From a virus, in the IMG/VR virus record IMGVR_UViG_3300031902_000552, positions 1 to 36,479 of that record: a stretch of 36,479 nt of DNA. One strand, written 5' to 3'. A program made the translations under genes and the position numbers. Below the pieces are notes generated by a model. That model was not told the origin of the DNA and ran no database searches. It saw only the letters and a list, made by a program, of their open reading frames with translations. Positions 15,215 through 21,793 of the stretch are shown here, piece after piece (positions within the stretch are counted from its first letter, which is position 1; each line of letters begins with the position of its first letter).

Positions 15215-15416
15215 CGGTTGCCTCCTTCGTTTCGCCCCGTTCGGTTAGGCCCAGCGCCACCGCGCAAAACCAGCAGTAGGGTTGAACGTGATAGCTCCCG
15301 TCGGCGTGGCGAGTCGCCTGCGCGGTGGTTGCCGGCGCGCTGCACCGATGCTGCACGGCGAGCTGGCGGCAACACGGCAGCGGCTCGACCAGCGTGATCA
15401 TGATGGTCTCGCTCAT
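15204..15416 (-). CDS. Small Cys-rich zinc-ribbon-like protein
   Basis: A 70-residue protein starting MSETIMITLVEPLPCCRQLA. Cysteines at LPCC, HRCSA and YCWFC, with His nearby, could bind one zinc. Start ATG 15416 overlaps the upstream stop (ATGA). The longer frame to 15677 is Arg/Ala-rich shadow sequence. Function unknown. Confidence 0.65.
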   Translation of the reverse strand: MSETIMITLVEPLPCCRQLAVQHRCSAPATTAQATRHADGSYHVQPYCWFCAVALGLTERGETKEATDAD

Positions 15417-15622
15417 GCATTCCCATCCTGACGCGCGATCACGCGCTCGCGGTACACGATGCGATTGCGTAGCCCCTGCGCCTCGGTTGCGAGTCCAGCG
15501 GCCTCGGCAGCGAACAGCTGTTCGCGTAGCGCGGGCAGCTCGGCGCGGAACTGCGTTGCCAGCGCGCGCTGACGGGCGGCCAGCGCGGCGTGGTAGCGCC
15601 GGCGGCGATCGTTGTCGCTCAT
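15413..15622 (-). CDS. Small coiled-coil protein
   Basis: A 69-residue protein, helical throughout: RRRRYHAALAARQRALATQF, then RAELPALREQLFAAEAAGLA and RNRIVYRERVIARQDGNA. Highly charged. ATG 15622 and the stop each overlap neighbours by 4 bases. No known family. Confidence 0.65.
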   Translation of the reverse strand: MSDNDRRRRYHAALAARQRALATQFRAELPALREQLFAAEAAGLATEAQGLRNRIVYRERVIARQDGNA

Positions 15623-15897
15623 CGTTCACCCCTGAGTTGCGCCGCCCGCCACCTGGCCAGCTGGCCGAGTGACCCATAGGCGGCGATCAGGTCGAGCGGC
15701 AGGCGGGATCGGGCAACACGCCGGTCGCACGAGTCCGCGAGTTCGTCCAGGCCGGCGCTGTTGGCCGCGTGGTGCTGGTAGCTGATCAGCAGGCAGGTGA
15801 AATCGTCGTGATCAGCGCTGCCAGAATGCAGATTGTAGGCTAGCACGGCCATGATGCTGGCGTGCAGATCCGGAAATGGCGTATCGGTGGCGATCAT
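15619..15897 (-). CDS. Hypothetical protein
   Basis: A 92-residue protein beginning MIATDTPFPDLHASIMAVLA and containing DDFTCLLISYQHHAANSAGL. Mixed helix with His and Cys residues but no recognisable motif. Overlaps both neighbours by 4 bases within the early leftward operon. Confidence 0.63.
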   Translation of the reverse strand: MIATDTPFPDLHASIMAVLAYNLHSGSADHDDFTCLLISYQHHAANSAGLDELADSCDRRVARSRLPLDLIAAYGSLGQLARWRAAQLRGER

Positions 15898-16151
15898 GCA
15901 TCCCTCCTACAGCTCGCGCAGATGCGCGCACCGTTGCACTCCCAACAGATCGCGGTCTGCCTGCGCGTCACGACGCCTTCGGCAGTGCAATCAGGACAGG
16001 TCACGCGATGCGTAAAGTCATCGGTATAGACATCGCCATCCCCCTCGCACTGCGCACACCGCACGACGACCGCGCGGGTGATCGTGCCCACGCCGGCGCA
16101 CTGGACACAATCGAGCGGTTTGCCGCAGATTTGGCAATCTCTGGACATCAT
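15894..16151 (-). CDS. DnaJ-type zinc-finger protein
   Basis: An 85-residue protein with six CxxC pairs: CQIC, CVQC, CAQC, CPDC, CWEC and CASC. The spacing with Gly (CVQCAGVG, CAQCEGDGD, CPDCTAEG) matches the Cys-rich central region of DnaJ and related zinc proteins, which holds two or more zinc ions and binds unfolded protein or DNA. No J-domain is present. Start ATG 16151 overlaps the upstream stop by 4 bases. Lying directly behind the helicase loader, it may assist replication complex assembly; this is inference. Confidence 0.78.
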   Translation of the reverse strand: MMSRDCQICGKPLDCVQCAGVGTITRAVVVRCAQCEGDGDVYTDDFTHRVTCPDCTAEGVVTRRQTAICWECNGARICASCRRDA

Positions 16152-17080
16152 GGCGTGCCGCGCAGGCGCTGATCGTCGGCGTCCATCAGGACAACTTCGC
16201 CGCGTGTCATCTGGTAGAGACGGCTGTAGGCGGCCTCCGACAAGGTGCCTTGATCCATCAGCTGCTCTAACGTTTTGTTGCTGGTGATGATCGTCCATCC
16301 GCACTTCGACCAGCGCCGGTTGATCACGTTGTACCAGACCTTTTGCACGCCGGTCGGATCTTTGCCGGGCCGGTTCTGGCCAAGGTCATCAATCACCGTC
16401 AGCCAGGCCTGCTCACCCGGCAGCATGCTCAGCCGCTCTTTGTCGGCAAAGTCGGCGGCCCAGCAGCGCTCCAGGTACGACACCTCTTCGATAAACACCG
16501 CCAGCTTGTGCATGGCCCGCGCCGCTAAGGCCGCGCCGGCGGCGAGATGGGTCTTGCCGGTGCCTTTGCCCGGATAGTACAAATGCAGCGCAACCGGCGG
16601 CTCCTGGTGGTAGTCGCCAGACGGCAGATCGTGAATCGCCGCCAACCAGTCGAGCACGCGCCCGTGGGGATTATCATCGCCCAGCGCGACGCGCAGCCGA
16701 TCCGGATCGAACGTCGCCAAGGTAAAGCGGGCGATGCGTGCCAGCCCCGGATCGCCCATGGTGCGCTCGGCCTCCAGCTGGCGTTGTGCCAGGTCGCTCG
16801 TACGATGCGCGATCTGCCGATCTTCGGCGTCCCATGCCTGCTGCTGCGCCTGACACACATTCCAGATCAGGAACGTGGAGCCGTTGTAGTGGCGGATCGG
16901 GACGGCGTGTTGCAGCTCGCTACAGCAGGGACAAGCGCGCGTGTCAGTCGCCAACAGGGGGCGCTTTCCGCCCGGCGACCTTGAGTCCGGGTGGGAGGAT
17001 CGGACGCTCGCGAATGCGCTCGGAAGGGAGGCGCTGATCGGGCGCATGGCTCGGTTGAACGGATCGATTCGGTCGCTCAT
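16148..17080 (-). CDS. dnaC: DnaC-like helicase loader (AAA+ ATPase)
   Basis: A 310-residue protein starting MSDRIDPFNRAMRPIS. A Cys cluster (RACPCCSELQ, residues about 49-53) near the N-terminus may bind zinc. The ATPase core has Walker A PGKGTGKTHLA (about 167-176), Walker B WLTVIDDLGQ (about 226-235), sensor-like WTIITSNKTLEQLM and the arginine-rich SRLYQMTRGEVVLM. This is the DnaC/phage P replicative loader group, which delivers host DnaB onto the origin; no helicase gene is present here. Its first 137 bases overlap the initiator gene 16944-17750 in another frame; AGAGGTG 5 bases before ATG 17080 supports that start. Confidence 0.88.
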   Translation of the reverse strand: MSDRIDPFNRAMRPISASLPSAFASVRSSHPDSRSPGGKRPLLATDTRACPCCSELQHAVPIRHYNGSTFLIWNVCQAQQQAWDAEDRQIAHRTSDLAQRQLEAERTMGDPGLARIARFTLATFDPDRLRVALGDDNPHGRVLDWLAAIHDLPSGDYHQEPPVALHLYYPGKGTGKTHLAAGAALAARAMHKLAVFIEEVSYLERCWAADFADKERLSMLPGEQAWLTVIDDLGQNRPGKDPTGVQKVWYNVINRRWSKCGWTIITSNKTLEQLMDQGTLSEAAYSRLYQMTRGEVVLMDADDQRLRGTP

Positions 17081-17750
17081 GGCACACCTCTGGCGCAATC
17101 ACGCGCTGCTGCTTTTTCCACTTGCCGACGGTAAACCAAAACGGCGTTTTCGCGAACGTTTGGGCGACGCGCAGATCCGCGTCGAAGTCGCCGACGGTGC
17201 CGGGCGGGCGCTGGGCGATGGCGCGGGCTAAGTCGCGATCCATGCGCGGTTCGGCCATCAGGCGTCGATAGAGCGGGGTGGTTGCAATCACAACAGCAGG
17301 CGCGCGCGACTCCTCCTCCTCCTGACTCAGAGAGTCATGTACCATTACGGGGGGCGTTGGGATCAGTAATTGATCCCTTGCCCCTCCCGGCGTCGAATCG
17401 GGGATCGGCAGCATTGGGACGGGCGATTTGCCTGCTTCGGGCAAGGGATCAATTGCTGATCCATCCGGTAACGGATCAAATGCTGATCCTTCCCGCGCGG
17501 GGAGCGCCAGCAGCCGAATCCAATAGCCACCGTGGCCACCGTTCATCGTCGGGTCTTTCTCGCGCTCGATAAACTTGTGGATGACCAGCTCGTGCATGAT
17601 CCGGCTGACGGTGCCCTCGCTGATGTGCCCGATCCGGGCGATCGCGTCCTGGCTGATCGCGCCCAGCTCGCCGATCTCCATGCAGGAATGCAGCACATCA
17701 AGGGCGCGGCCGGCGGCGAGCGAGAGCACAAAGGTTGCAGGGTGGTTCAT
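16944..17750 (-). CDS. Winged-helix replication initiator
   Basis: A 268-residue protein. Residues 1-90 form a winged helix (LDVLHSCMEIGELGAISQDA; ARIGHISEGTVSRIMHELVI; a wing at GGHGGYWIRLLAL), as in phage replisome-organiser and MarR-like proteins. The middle (95-150) is low-complexity and encoded by the GGATCA repeats; the C-terminal half has a basic stretch (FTVGKWKKQQRVIAPEVCHE). Order, initiator then DnaC-like loader, parallels lambda O-P, with the origin inside the initiator gene. ATG 17750 is preceded by AGGTG. The C-terminal 45 residues overlap the loader's N-terminus. Confidence 0.75.
   Translation of the reverse strand: MNHPATFVLSLAAGRALDVLHSCMEIGELGAISQDAIARIGHISEGTVSRIMHELVIHKFIEREKDPTMNGGHGGYWIRLLALPAREGSAFDPLPDGSAIDPLPEAGKSPVPMLPIPDSTPGGARDQLLIPTPPVMVHDSLSQEEEESRAPAVVIATTPLYRRLMAEPRMDRDLARAIAQRPPGTVGDFDADLRVAQTFAKTPFWFTVGKWKKQQRVIAPEVCHERPNRSVQPSHAPDQRLPSERIRERPILPPGLKVAGRKAPPVGD
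17359..17489. repeat. Three dyad repeats inside the initiator gene (candidate replication origin)
   Basis: Three 17-bp elements of form GGATCA-N5-TGATCC occur at 17360-17376, 17446-17462 and 17473-17489. The first, read on plus, and the second, read on minus, differ by one base; the consensus is GGATCAGCAATTGATCC. Copies 2 and 3 are translated in the same frame (SAIDPLP, SAFDPLP) but copy 1 is read in another frame (RDQLLIP), so the conservation is at the DNA level. Initiator-bound iterons inside the initiator gene are known in lambdoid phages. Confidence 0.72.
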
Positions 17751-17817
17751 CGCCGCACCTCACAGCGACGGTGCGGGGCTACGATGGGCGGTCGCATGGG
17801 CGATTCATCCGCGCCTA

Positions 17818-17846
17818 TTGACACAGAATCCATTTTCCGGTATGAT
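17818..17846 (+). promoter_or_regulatory. Strong rightward promoter
   Basis: TTGACA (17818-17823), a 17-base spacer and TATGAT (17841-17846): five of six bases match in the -10 and all six in the -35. It diverges from the initiator gene and leads into a short transcript ended by the terminator at 17979. Confidence 0.88.
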
Positions 17847-17884
17847 TCTTGCAGCAGCATAGTTCACTCCTGAAGGCGTTACGC

Positions 17885-17956
17885 ATGGGGCATCATCCCG
17901 GTGTAGCGCCTTTTGGTTATCTGGCGAAAGCAAAACGGGCGTTCGTGGTAGAATGA
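17885..17956 (+). CDS. Possible 23-residue leader peptide
   Basis: ATG 17885 opens a short frame (MGHHPGVAPFGYLAKAKRAF, then VVE) with GAAGG 7 bases upstream. It lies inside the short transcript and stops 22 bases before the terminator stem, an arrangement that would let translation influence the hairpins. No recognised family. It may be chance. Confidence 0.3.
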   Translation: MGHHPGVAPFGYLAKAKRAFVVE

Positions 17957-17978
17957 TCCGTATCAACTCCTTTGGTTT

Positions 17979-18014
17979 GGGGAAGGAAGCGCACTCAGCT
18001 TCCTTCCCCCTTTT
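17979..18014 (+). terminator. Intrinsic terminator
   Basis: A perfect 12-bp stem, GGGGAAGGAAGC (17979-17990) with GCTTCCTTCCCC (17998-18009), a 7-base loop GCACTCA, then C and TTTT. It ends the short transcript from 17853. Confidence 0.92.
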
Positions 18015-18171
18015 GCGTTGTCAAAACCACTTACAGCATGCTGATCTCCCCTCTCGCGAACCACCACGGCCCGCGCGGCTGGTGCATTGCCATGCGCGCA
18101 ATGCCTCAATCGCCCACGTCGTCGCGTTCCCAAGGTGGCGAAAGTCGCCGCTGTGCTAGAGGAGGTTTCTG

Positions 18172-19089
18172 GTGGCTGTCATCGCATTCCCGCGCCCCGT
18201 ATCGCGCACGCGTGCGCAAACAATGCGCACGCACATTCCGTCATGGCGAACCGCGCGGCTCGCTGACGGACGGCGACCCCGTGGCGTCGCCTCGTATGTT
18301 GCCAAGCTGGAACAGTTTCTGGAGTGGTCCGGCGAGATCACGCCGAACGATCTCACGGCTGACCTGATCGCGCGCTACAAGATCGCGCTGCATGAGCGCA
18401 ATCTGGCGATGGGAACCGTGCGCCATTGCCTGACCGTGCTGCGCGCATTTTGCGACTGGGGTGTCGCGCAGGGGCTGCTCGATAGTAATCCCGCGCTCGC
18501 GGTCGGCCATCCGCACGTGGAAGAGTCCGATCCTGATCCGCTCACGCGGGCGAAAATCGATGCCTTGCTGGCCGCGATTGACGAGCCGCCACAGTCACAC
18601 AAGCTGACCTGGCGGCGCAACCGGCGGGCGGTCATGCTCGGCCTGTATTGCGGTCTCCGAATCGCGGAGATCGCCGAGCTGAAATGGGGCGATGTCGATC
18701 TGGCGCGGGGCGAGATTATCGTCCGGAAAAAGGGCGGCAAGGGCGGCAAGAGCCGCGTGGTGCCGATCTGTGATGAATTGCTGGCGGAGCTGCGCCTGGC
18801 CAAGCACCAGCGGGTGGGCGATGCGGTGGTGGATCAGGGCGACGGGACGGCGCTGAGCGTCAAATCGCTCGGCCACATTTACGAGCGCTGGTTACGGCGG
18901 CGCGGGATCGTGTTGCATTCCCACCAGCTCCGCAAGACCTTCGCAACGGAGCTGTATATCGCTGGCGAGGATCTGGCGACGATTCAGCGGCTGCTCGGGC
19001 ATCGTGATCCGAAGACCACCATGCGCTATTTGGGGGCCAGCGCCCCCAAGGAACGGGCGGCGGTGCAGAAATTAAAATTCCGTAAGTAG
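18172..19089 (+). CDS. int: Tyrosine recombinase 1 (integrase / Xer-like)
   Basis: A 305-residue tyrosine recombinase with an N-terminal core-binding domain (YVAKLEQFLEWSGEITPNDL) and a complete catalytic set: Arg162 (YCGLRIAEIAEL), Lys in the KGGKGGKSR beta-hairpin, His251-x-x-Arg254 (HQLRKTF), His277 (LLGHRDPKTT) and nucleophile Tyr286 (MRYLG). Length and spacing fit XerC/D-like enzymes, so it may integrate the prophage or resolve dimers of a circular form. GTG 18172 stands 6 bases after AGGAGG. Between the terminator at 18014 and this gene, 18093-18114 contains GCATTGC and GCAATGC in inverted order, a possible arm or core site. Confidence 0.95.
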   Translation: MAVIAFPRPVSRTRAQTMRTHIPSWRTARLADGRRPRGVASYVAKLEQFLEWSGEITPNDLTADLIARYKIALHERNLAMGTVRHCLTVLRAFCDWGVAQGLLDSNPALAVGHPHVEESDPDPLTRAKIDALLAAIDEPPQSHKLTWRRNRRAVMLGLYCGLRIAEIAELKWGDVDLARGEIIVRKKGGKGGKSRVVPICDELLAELRLAKHQRVGDAVVDQGDGTALSVKSLGHIYERWLRRRGIVLHSHQLRKTFATELYIAGEDLATIQRLLGHRDPKTTMRYLGASAPKERAAVQKLKFRK

Positions 19090-19167
19090 GACTGGGGGAG
19101 TTCTCCCCCCATCTCCACCAGTCCTCCCGGTTCTTGGGCCACTTTACCGCATTCGAGTGCGGTAAAG
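19089..19167. terminator. Nested hairpins downstream of integrase 1
   Basis: Two stem-loops follow the stop. GGGGGA-GTTC-TCCCCC (19094-19109) lies within an outer GGACTGG/CCAGTCC pair (19089-19124). CTTTACCGCA-TTCGAG-TGCGGTAAAG (19142-19167) is perfect over 10 bp. There is no long T-run. The second has a tRNA T-arm look (TTCGAG) but lacks the G53-C61 pair. The pair may terminate int transcription or be part of an attachment region. The remaining stretch to 19448 shows no gene apart from the 28-bp repeat at 19364. Confidence 0.55.
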
Positions 19168-19363
19168 CCCCAGGACTGGGGCGTGCAACACTCGTTCATT
19201 TTACCCCAAACAGCGGTTTTAGCGGCTCCGAGCGCGGCAATTCGCCCACATCCCACGCGCCCCGCTGTCGCTGCATTCACGCGCAGATCGGGGTTTGCAA
19301 CGAGCGACGATCGGCAGAAGGCCGCACAGCGCGCCGCCGAAATTGATCCGTTCATACGTTCTA

Positions 19364-19391
19364 TCTCTTCACTTGGTAAGGTGCTGATGTT
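19364..19391 (+). repeat. 28-bp direct repeat, left copy, flanking cargo gene
   Basis: This stretch contains TTGGTAAGGTGCTGA and matches 20183-20210 at 26 of 28 positions in the same orientation. The two copies bracket only the secreted-protein gene 19449-20132. Confidence 0.85.
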
Positions 19392-19448
19392 CCCTCCCAC
19401 CGTGCGTGTGGCCGACATTGCGGTTGCCACGAATCACGGAGGGAAGCA

Positions 19449-20132
19449 TTGAAAAACCGGTTCTTCATCGTCGCCTGCGCGCTGGCGATCATTATCGGCG
19501 CAGCGCAGCTGGTAGCGGTACGGGCGCAAGACTGCACCGGCCAATCGTGTATCTATCTCCCATCCCAGCAGATGGGCAGTGGTGCGACCGCCGACGCGCA
19601 GAACGCGCCGACGACGACAGCGACTTCACCGCCCATCGTCGGAACCATACCGACGGGCATGAACGGCTGCGAGCTGAACCCGCCAACGCCCATAGAAGGC
19701 GCGCAGGCGTGGGTTATCGCAGGGACATACGGTGCCATTCCTTTCCGGTTACTCTGCGTCCGATTGGTTGTGCAAGGTCGTTTTTTCTACAACTTCACCG
19801 CACACGCGGTGGTGCATGGGCAGACACAAGACTGGGCATTTGATACGACCAACGGTGCCAGCGGCGTGGCTGAGCTTGGACTGGGCAGCCCAGACACCGC
19901 CGCTGGCGACACCATTCAGGTTGATGTCGCGGTGCCGTACTTGGATCGGATCTATATGGCACACACAAACTATGTGGTGCCAACGTACCCGACACTCACG
20001 CCGATGAATACGCCGACGAATACGCCATTGCCACCAACAAACACACCGACGGTCACACCAACGCGAACGAACACGCCGACGCCGACGAACACGCCCGTGC
20101 CACCGACGCCAACACTTACGCCCACACCATAA
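19449..20132 (+). CDS. Secreted Pro/Thr-rich stalk protein (cargo gene)
   Basis: A 227-residue exported protein. A signal peptide (FFIVACALAIIIGAAQLVAV, ending RAQ) is followed by a Cys-containing N-terminal part (DCTGQSCIYLPS), a compact beta-rich domain (about 70-175, RLLCVRLVVQGRFFYNFTAH; QVDVAVPYLDRIYMAHTNYV) and a tail of PTNTP and PTPT repeats (from about residue 180). Such tails are typical of Chloroflexota surface and secreted proteins. It starts at TTG 19449 with GGAGGGAA upstream. It stands alone between integrase 1 and the repressor and is flanked by direct repeats, so it looks like an acquired host-conversion gene, perhaps altering the surface of a lysogen. Confidence 0.78.
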   Translation: MKNRFFIVACALAIIIGAAQLVAVRAQDCTGQSCIYLPSQQMGSGATADAQNAPTTTATSPPIVGTIPTGMNGCELNPPTPIEGAQAWVIAGTYGAIPFRLLCVRLVVQGRFFYNFTAHAVVHGQTQDWAFDTTNGASGVAELGLGSPDTAAGDTIQVDVAVPYLDRIYMAHTNYVVPTYPTLTPMNTPTNTPLPPTNTPTVTPTRTNTPTPTNTPVPPTPTLTPTP

Positions 20133-20182
20133 ATGGGCCGATTGCACGTTCTTGTCGTACAACCGTTCGATTTCACTTCGTT

Positions 20183-20210
20183 TCTCTTCAGTTGGTAAGG
20201 TGCTGAGGTT
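20183..20210 (+). repeat. 28-bp direct repeat, right copy
   Basis: This copy differs from 19364-19391 at two positions (C to G and T to G). It lies 50 bases after the cargo gene stop. The rest of 20133-20295 shows no gene. Confidence 0.85.
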
Positions 20211-20281
20211 GCGAACGCGCCAACGGCACTATCCATAGCGGTTCGCTGATCTTCTTGGCAGTAGGGCAGCGAATCGTAGCA

Positions 20282-20340
20282 ATACGAACGCCCGGTTATG
20301 CAGCCTGTAACGACGGCTCTGCATGGCCGGGCGTTCGTAT
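20282..20340 (-). terminator. Hairpin overlapping the 3' end of the repressor gene
   Basis: ATACGAACGCCCGG (20282-20295) pairs perfectly with CCGGGCGTTCGTAT (20327-20340); ATGCAG/CTGCAT adds an inner stem. The right arm lies within the last codons of the repressor, so stop codon and terminator are interlocked. Confidence 0.7.
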
Positions 20341-20565
20341 GTTCGGATCATATTCCAAAAGTGCGTCCAAACCAACCCCGTAGAACGCGCAGATTTTTGC
20401 CAGCACATCCCCATCATAGCGTTCGGTGTCGCCCTGCTCCAGCCGCGTAAGCGCCCCGCGATCAACGCCGGCCTTCTCGGCAACCTCTACCAGCGGCACG
20501 CGCCGCCCCTCTCGCAACTCCAGTTCTTTGCGGAGCTGAAACGCCTTCGATATGATTCTTGCCAC
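20296..20565 (-). CDS. XRE-family phage repressor
   Basis: An 89-residue single-domain Cro/C1-type regulator: RRVPLVEVAEKAGVDRGALT (helix-turn-helix), then RLEQGDTERYDGDVLAKICA and FYGVGLDALLEYDPN. No C-terminal cleavage domain, so control by RecA-style autoproteolysis is unlikely. GTG 20565 has an ideal AGGAGG 7 bases upstream; longer starts at 20604-20607 lie beyond that site and overlap the promoter. It is divergent from 20718 across a symmetric operator, the standard immunity-region layout. Confidence 0.9.
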   Translation of the reverse strand: MARIISKAFQLRKELELREGRRVPLVEVAEKAGVDRGALTRLEQGDTERYDGDVLAKICAFYGVGLDALLEYDPNIRTPGHAEPSLQAA

Positions 20566-20594
20566 CGCGATACCTCCTTGATAAGTTGTAGCTG

Positions 20595-20707
20595 ACTCTA
20601 CCATCAAATATTGCTGTTGTCAACCAGCATATTCATGCTTGACAGCGGCAATATCAGTGCTATAATGTAGCTACAGAACAACAATACGTTGTTTCATAGC
20701 TACAACG
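20595..20707. promoter_or_regulatory. Divergent promoters and symmetric operator (immunity region)
   Basis: Rightward: TTGACA (20639-20644), 16 bases, TATAAT (20661-20666), both hexamers perfect. Leftward: TTGACA (complement of 20618-20623), 17 bases, TAGAGT (complement of 20595-20600). A dyad of two 15-base arms (20609-20623 and 20639-20653, 13 of 15 paired) places each arm over one -35 box, so one bound repressor complex can shut both. The rightward leader holds GTAGCTA (20667-20673) and TAGCTAC (20697-20703), which can form a start-site hairpin. Confidence 0.9.
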
Positions 20708-20717
20708 GAGCACCACA

Positions 20718-21491
20718 ATGCAGAAGCGCATCACCTACAACCGCGACAACCACGACTTCGATATGTTCCTGGACGACGCCTACCAGGGCAGCCGCGCACG
20801 GCACATTGAGGCCGAAGTGGAGCTGGATCGCATCGCCTACGACGCCGCGACGCACACCGCCGGCCCGCTCGACATGGCCGTCGAAGGCGCGCTGGAGCGG
20901 CTGGCCGAAGAGAGCGCGGGCGCGATGCGGCTGGCGCGGGCGGACAAGGACAAGGCCGGCGGCACCTTCTGGCAGCGCGCCGCTACCAGCTACACCAACG
21001 CCCTGATTGAATATCGCAAGGGCGTGCGGCCTGAGCTGCTGGCATCGGGCGCGTGGCTGCTGCCCAGCCGGCGGGCGGGCGAAGCACCGCATATCGTCCG
21101 GATGGATGGTGATTGGATTTGTTCGTGTAAGGCCGGCGCAGCGATGCATTGGAGCATCGCCCTGATTATCGGCTGCGAGGTCGCACAGGACGCCATGCAG
21201 CAGTTCGACGATGGCCCGCTCGACGATGATGCCGACCTGGTGGCCCAGGCCGCGCCGCTGATCGATGCGCTCGATACGCTGATCGACTGCGATCAGGATG
21301 CCGACGGCGATGAGCCGATGCGCTGGCGCATCGGGGCGGTGATGGCGGCGCGTGTGGCGTGCGACCCGCCGAACGAGCCGAATCCACTTGGCGATGAGGA
21401 AGGCGACAGCGAGCCGCCAGATCGCCCGCGTGCGCCGCTGTGGGATCGCATCGCAGCAGCACGGCGCGGAACCTATGCCTACGCGGCGTAA
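20718..21491 (+). CDS. First early rightward gene, SWIM-like zinc motif
   Basis: A 257-residue protein, first behind the repressed rightward promoter, with GGAG before ATG 20718. The N-terminal half is helical and acidic; residues about 130-155 read RMDGDWICSCKAGAAMHWSI, resembling a SWIM zinc motif (CxC...CxH) in which the third Cys is replaced by Met. A very acidic stretch follows (DDGPLDDDADL; CDQDADGDEP), and the C-terminus is basic. SWIM domains bind DNA or proteins. As first gene of the lytic-type operon it may be an early regulator or host take-over protein; no closer family is recognised. Confidence 0.7.
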   Translation: MQKRITYNRDNHDFDMFLDDAYQGSRARHIEAEVELDRIAYDAATHTAGPLDMAVEGALERLAEESAGAMRLARADKDKAGGTFWQRAATSYTNALIEYRKGVRPELLASGAWLLPSRRAGEAPHIVRMDGDWICSCKAGAAMHWSIALIIGCEVAQDAMQQFDDGPLDDDADLVAQAAPLIDALDTLIDCDQDADGDEPMRWRIGAVMAARVACDPPNEPNPLGDEEGDSEPPDRPRAPLWDRIAAARRGTYAYAA

Positions 21492-21547
21492 GTGGTGTCT
21501 ACGATTATTGAGGTGTATTTTATGCAGATTATATGAGGTCAAGCGCG

Positions 21548-21757
21548 ATGAATGAACTCCCAGCGCCGATGATTTTCATTATCAAGATTAATTTCGATTT
21601 CGGCATGCGCTATGTGCGCTATGCGCCCGAAGCTGACGGCACCTGGATCACCACGCGCTTTGTTGATGCGAAAGAATGGAAAACGCGGCGCGGTGCCGAA
21701 CGCTGGCTGAGTGAGCATTCCGATGTGCAGGCAATAGCGATCATCGACGGCATTTAA
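21548..21757 (+). CDS. Small hypothetical protein
   Basis: A 69-residue protein starting ATG 21548 (MNELPAPMIFIIKINFDFGM) with a beta-strand-rich first half and RRGAERWLSEHSDVQAIAII at the end. GAGG stands 9 bases upstream. It follows the 20718 gene in the same operon. No family recognised. Confidence 0.65.
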   Translation: MNELPAPMIFIIKINFDFGMRYVRYAPEADGTWITTRFVDAKEWKTRRGAERWLSEHSDVQAIAIIDGI

Positions 21758-21793
21758 TCCGAACGAATCCGACAAGCGAGGGGGTGATCAGCA

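Larger units (their letters stand above)
17853..18014 (+). ncRNA. Predicted short RNA between promoter and terminator
   Basis: The strong promoter at 17818-17846 and the intrinsic terminator at 17979-18014 delimit a transcript of about 160 nt. It contains a further stem, GGCG-TTAC (about 17874-17881) with GTAG-CGCC (17903-17910), followed by TTTT. It could be a regulatory or antisense RNA, or the leader of the integrase gene at 18172 when the terminator is read through. It overlaps no known gene except a possible 23-codon peptide. Confidence 0.55.

Noticed and set aside
17885-17956. Remnant of a serine recombinase (APFGY segment)
   Set aside because: Only a few residues resemble the family and no flanking remnants are found; kept only as a possible leader peptide.
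19142-19167. tRNA fragment as integrase attachment site
   Set aside because: It has a T-loop-like TTCGAG in a hairpin, but the closing G-C pair is missing and no acceptor stem or CCA end follows. I saw no complete tRNA gene in the window.
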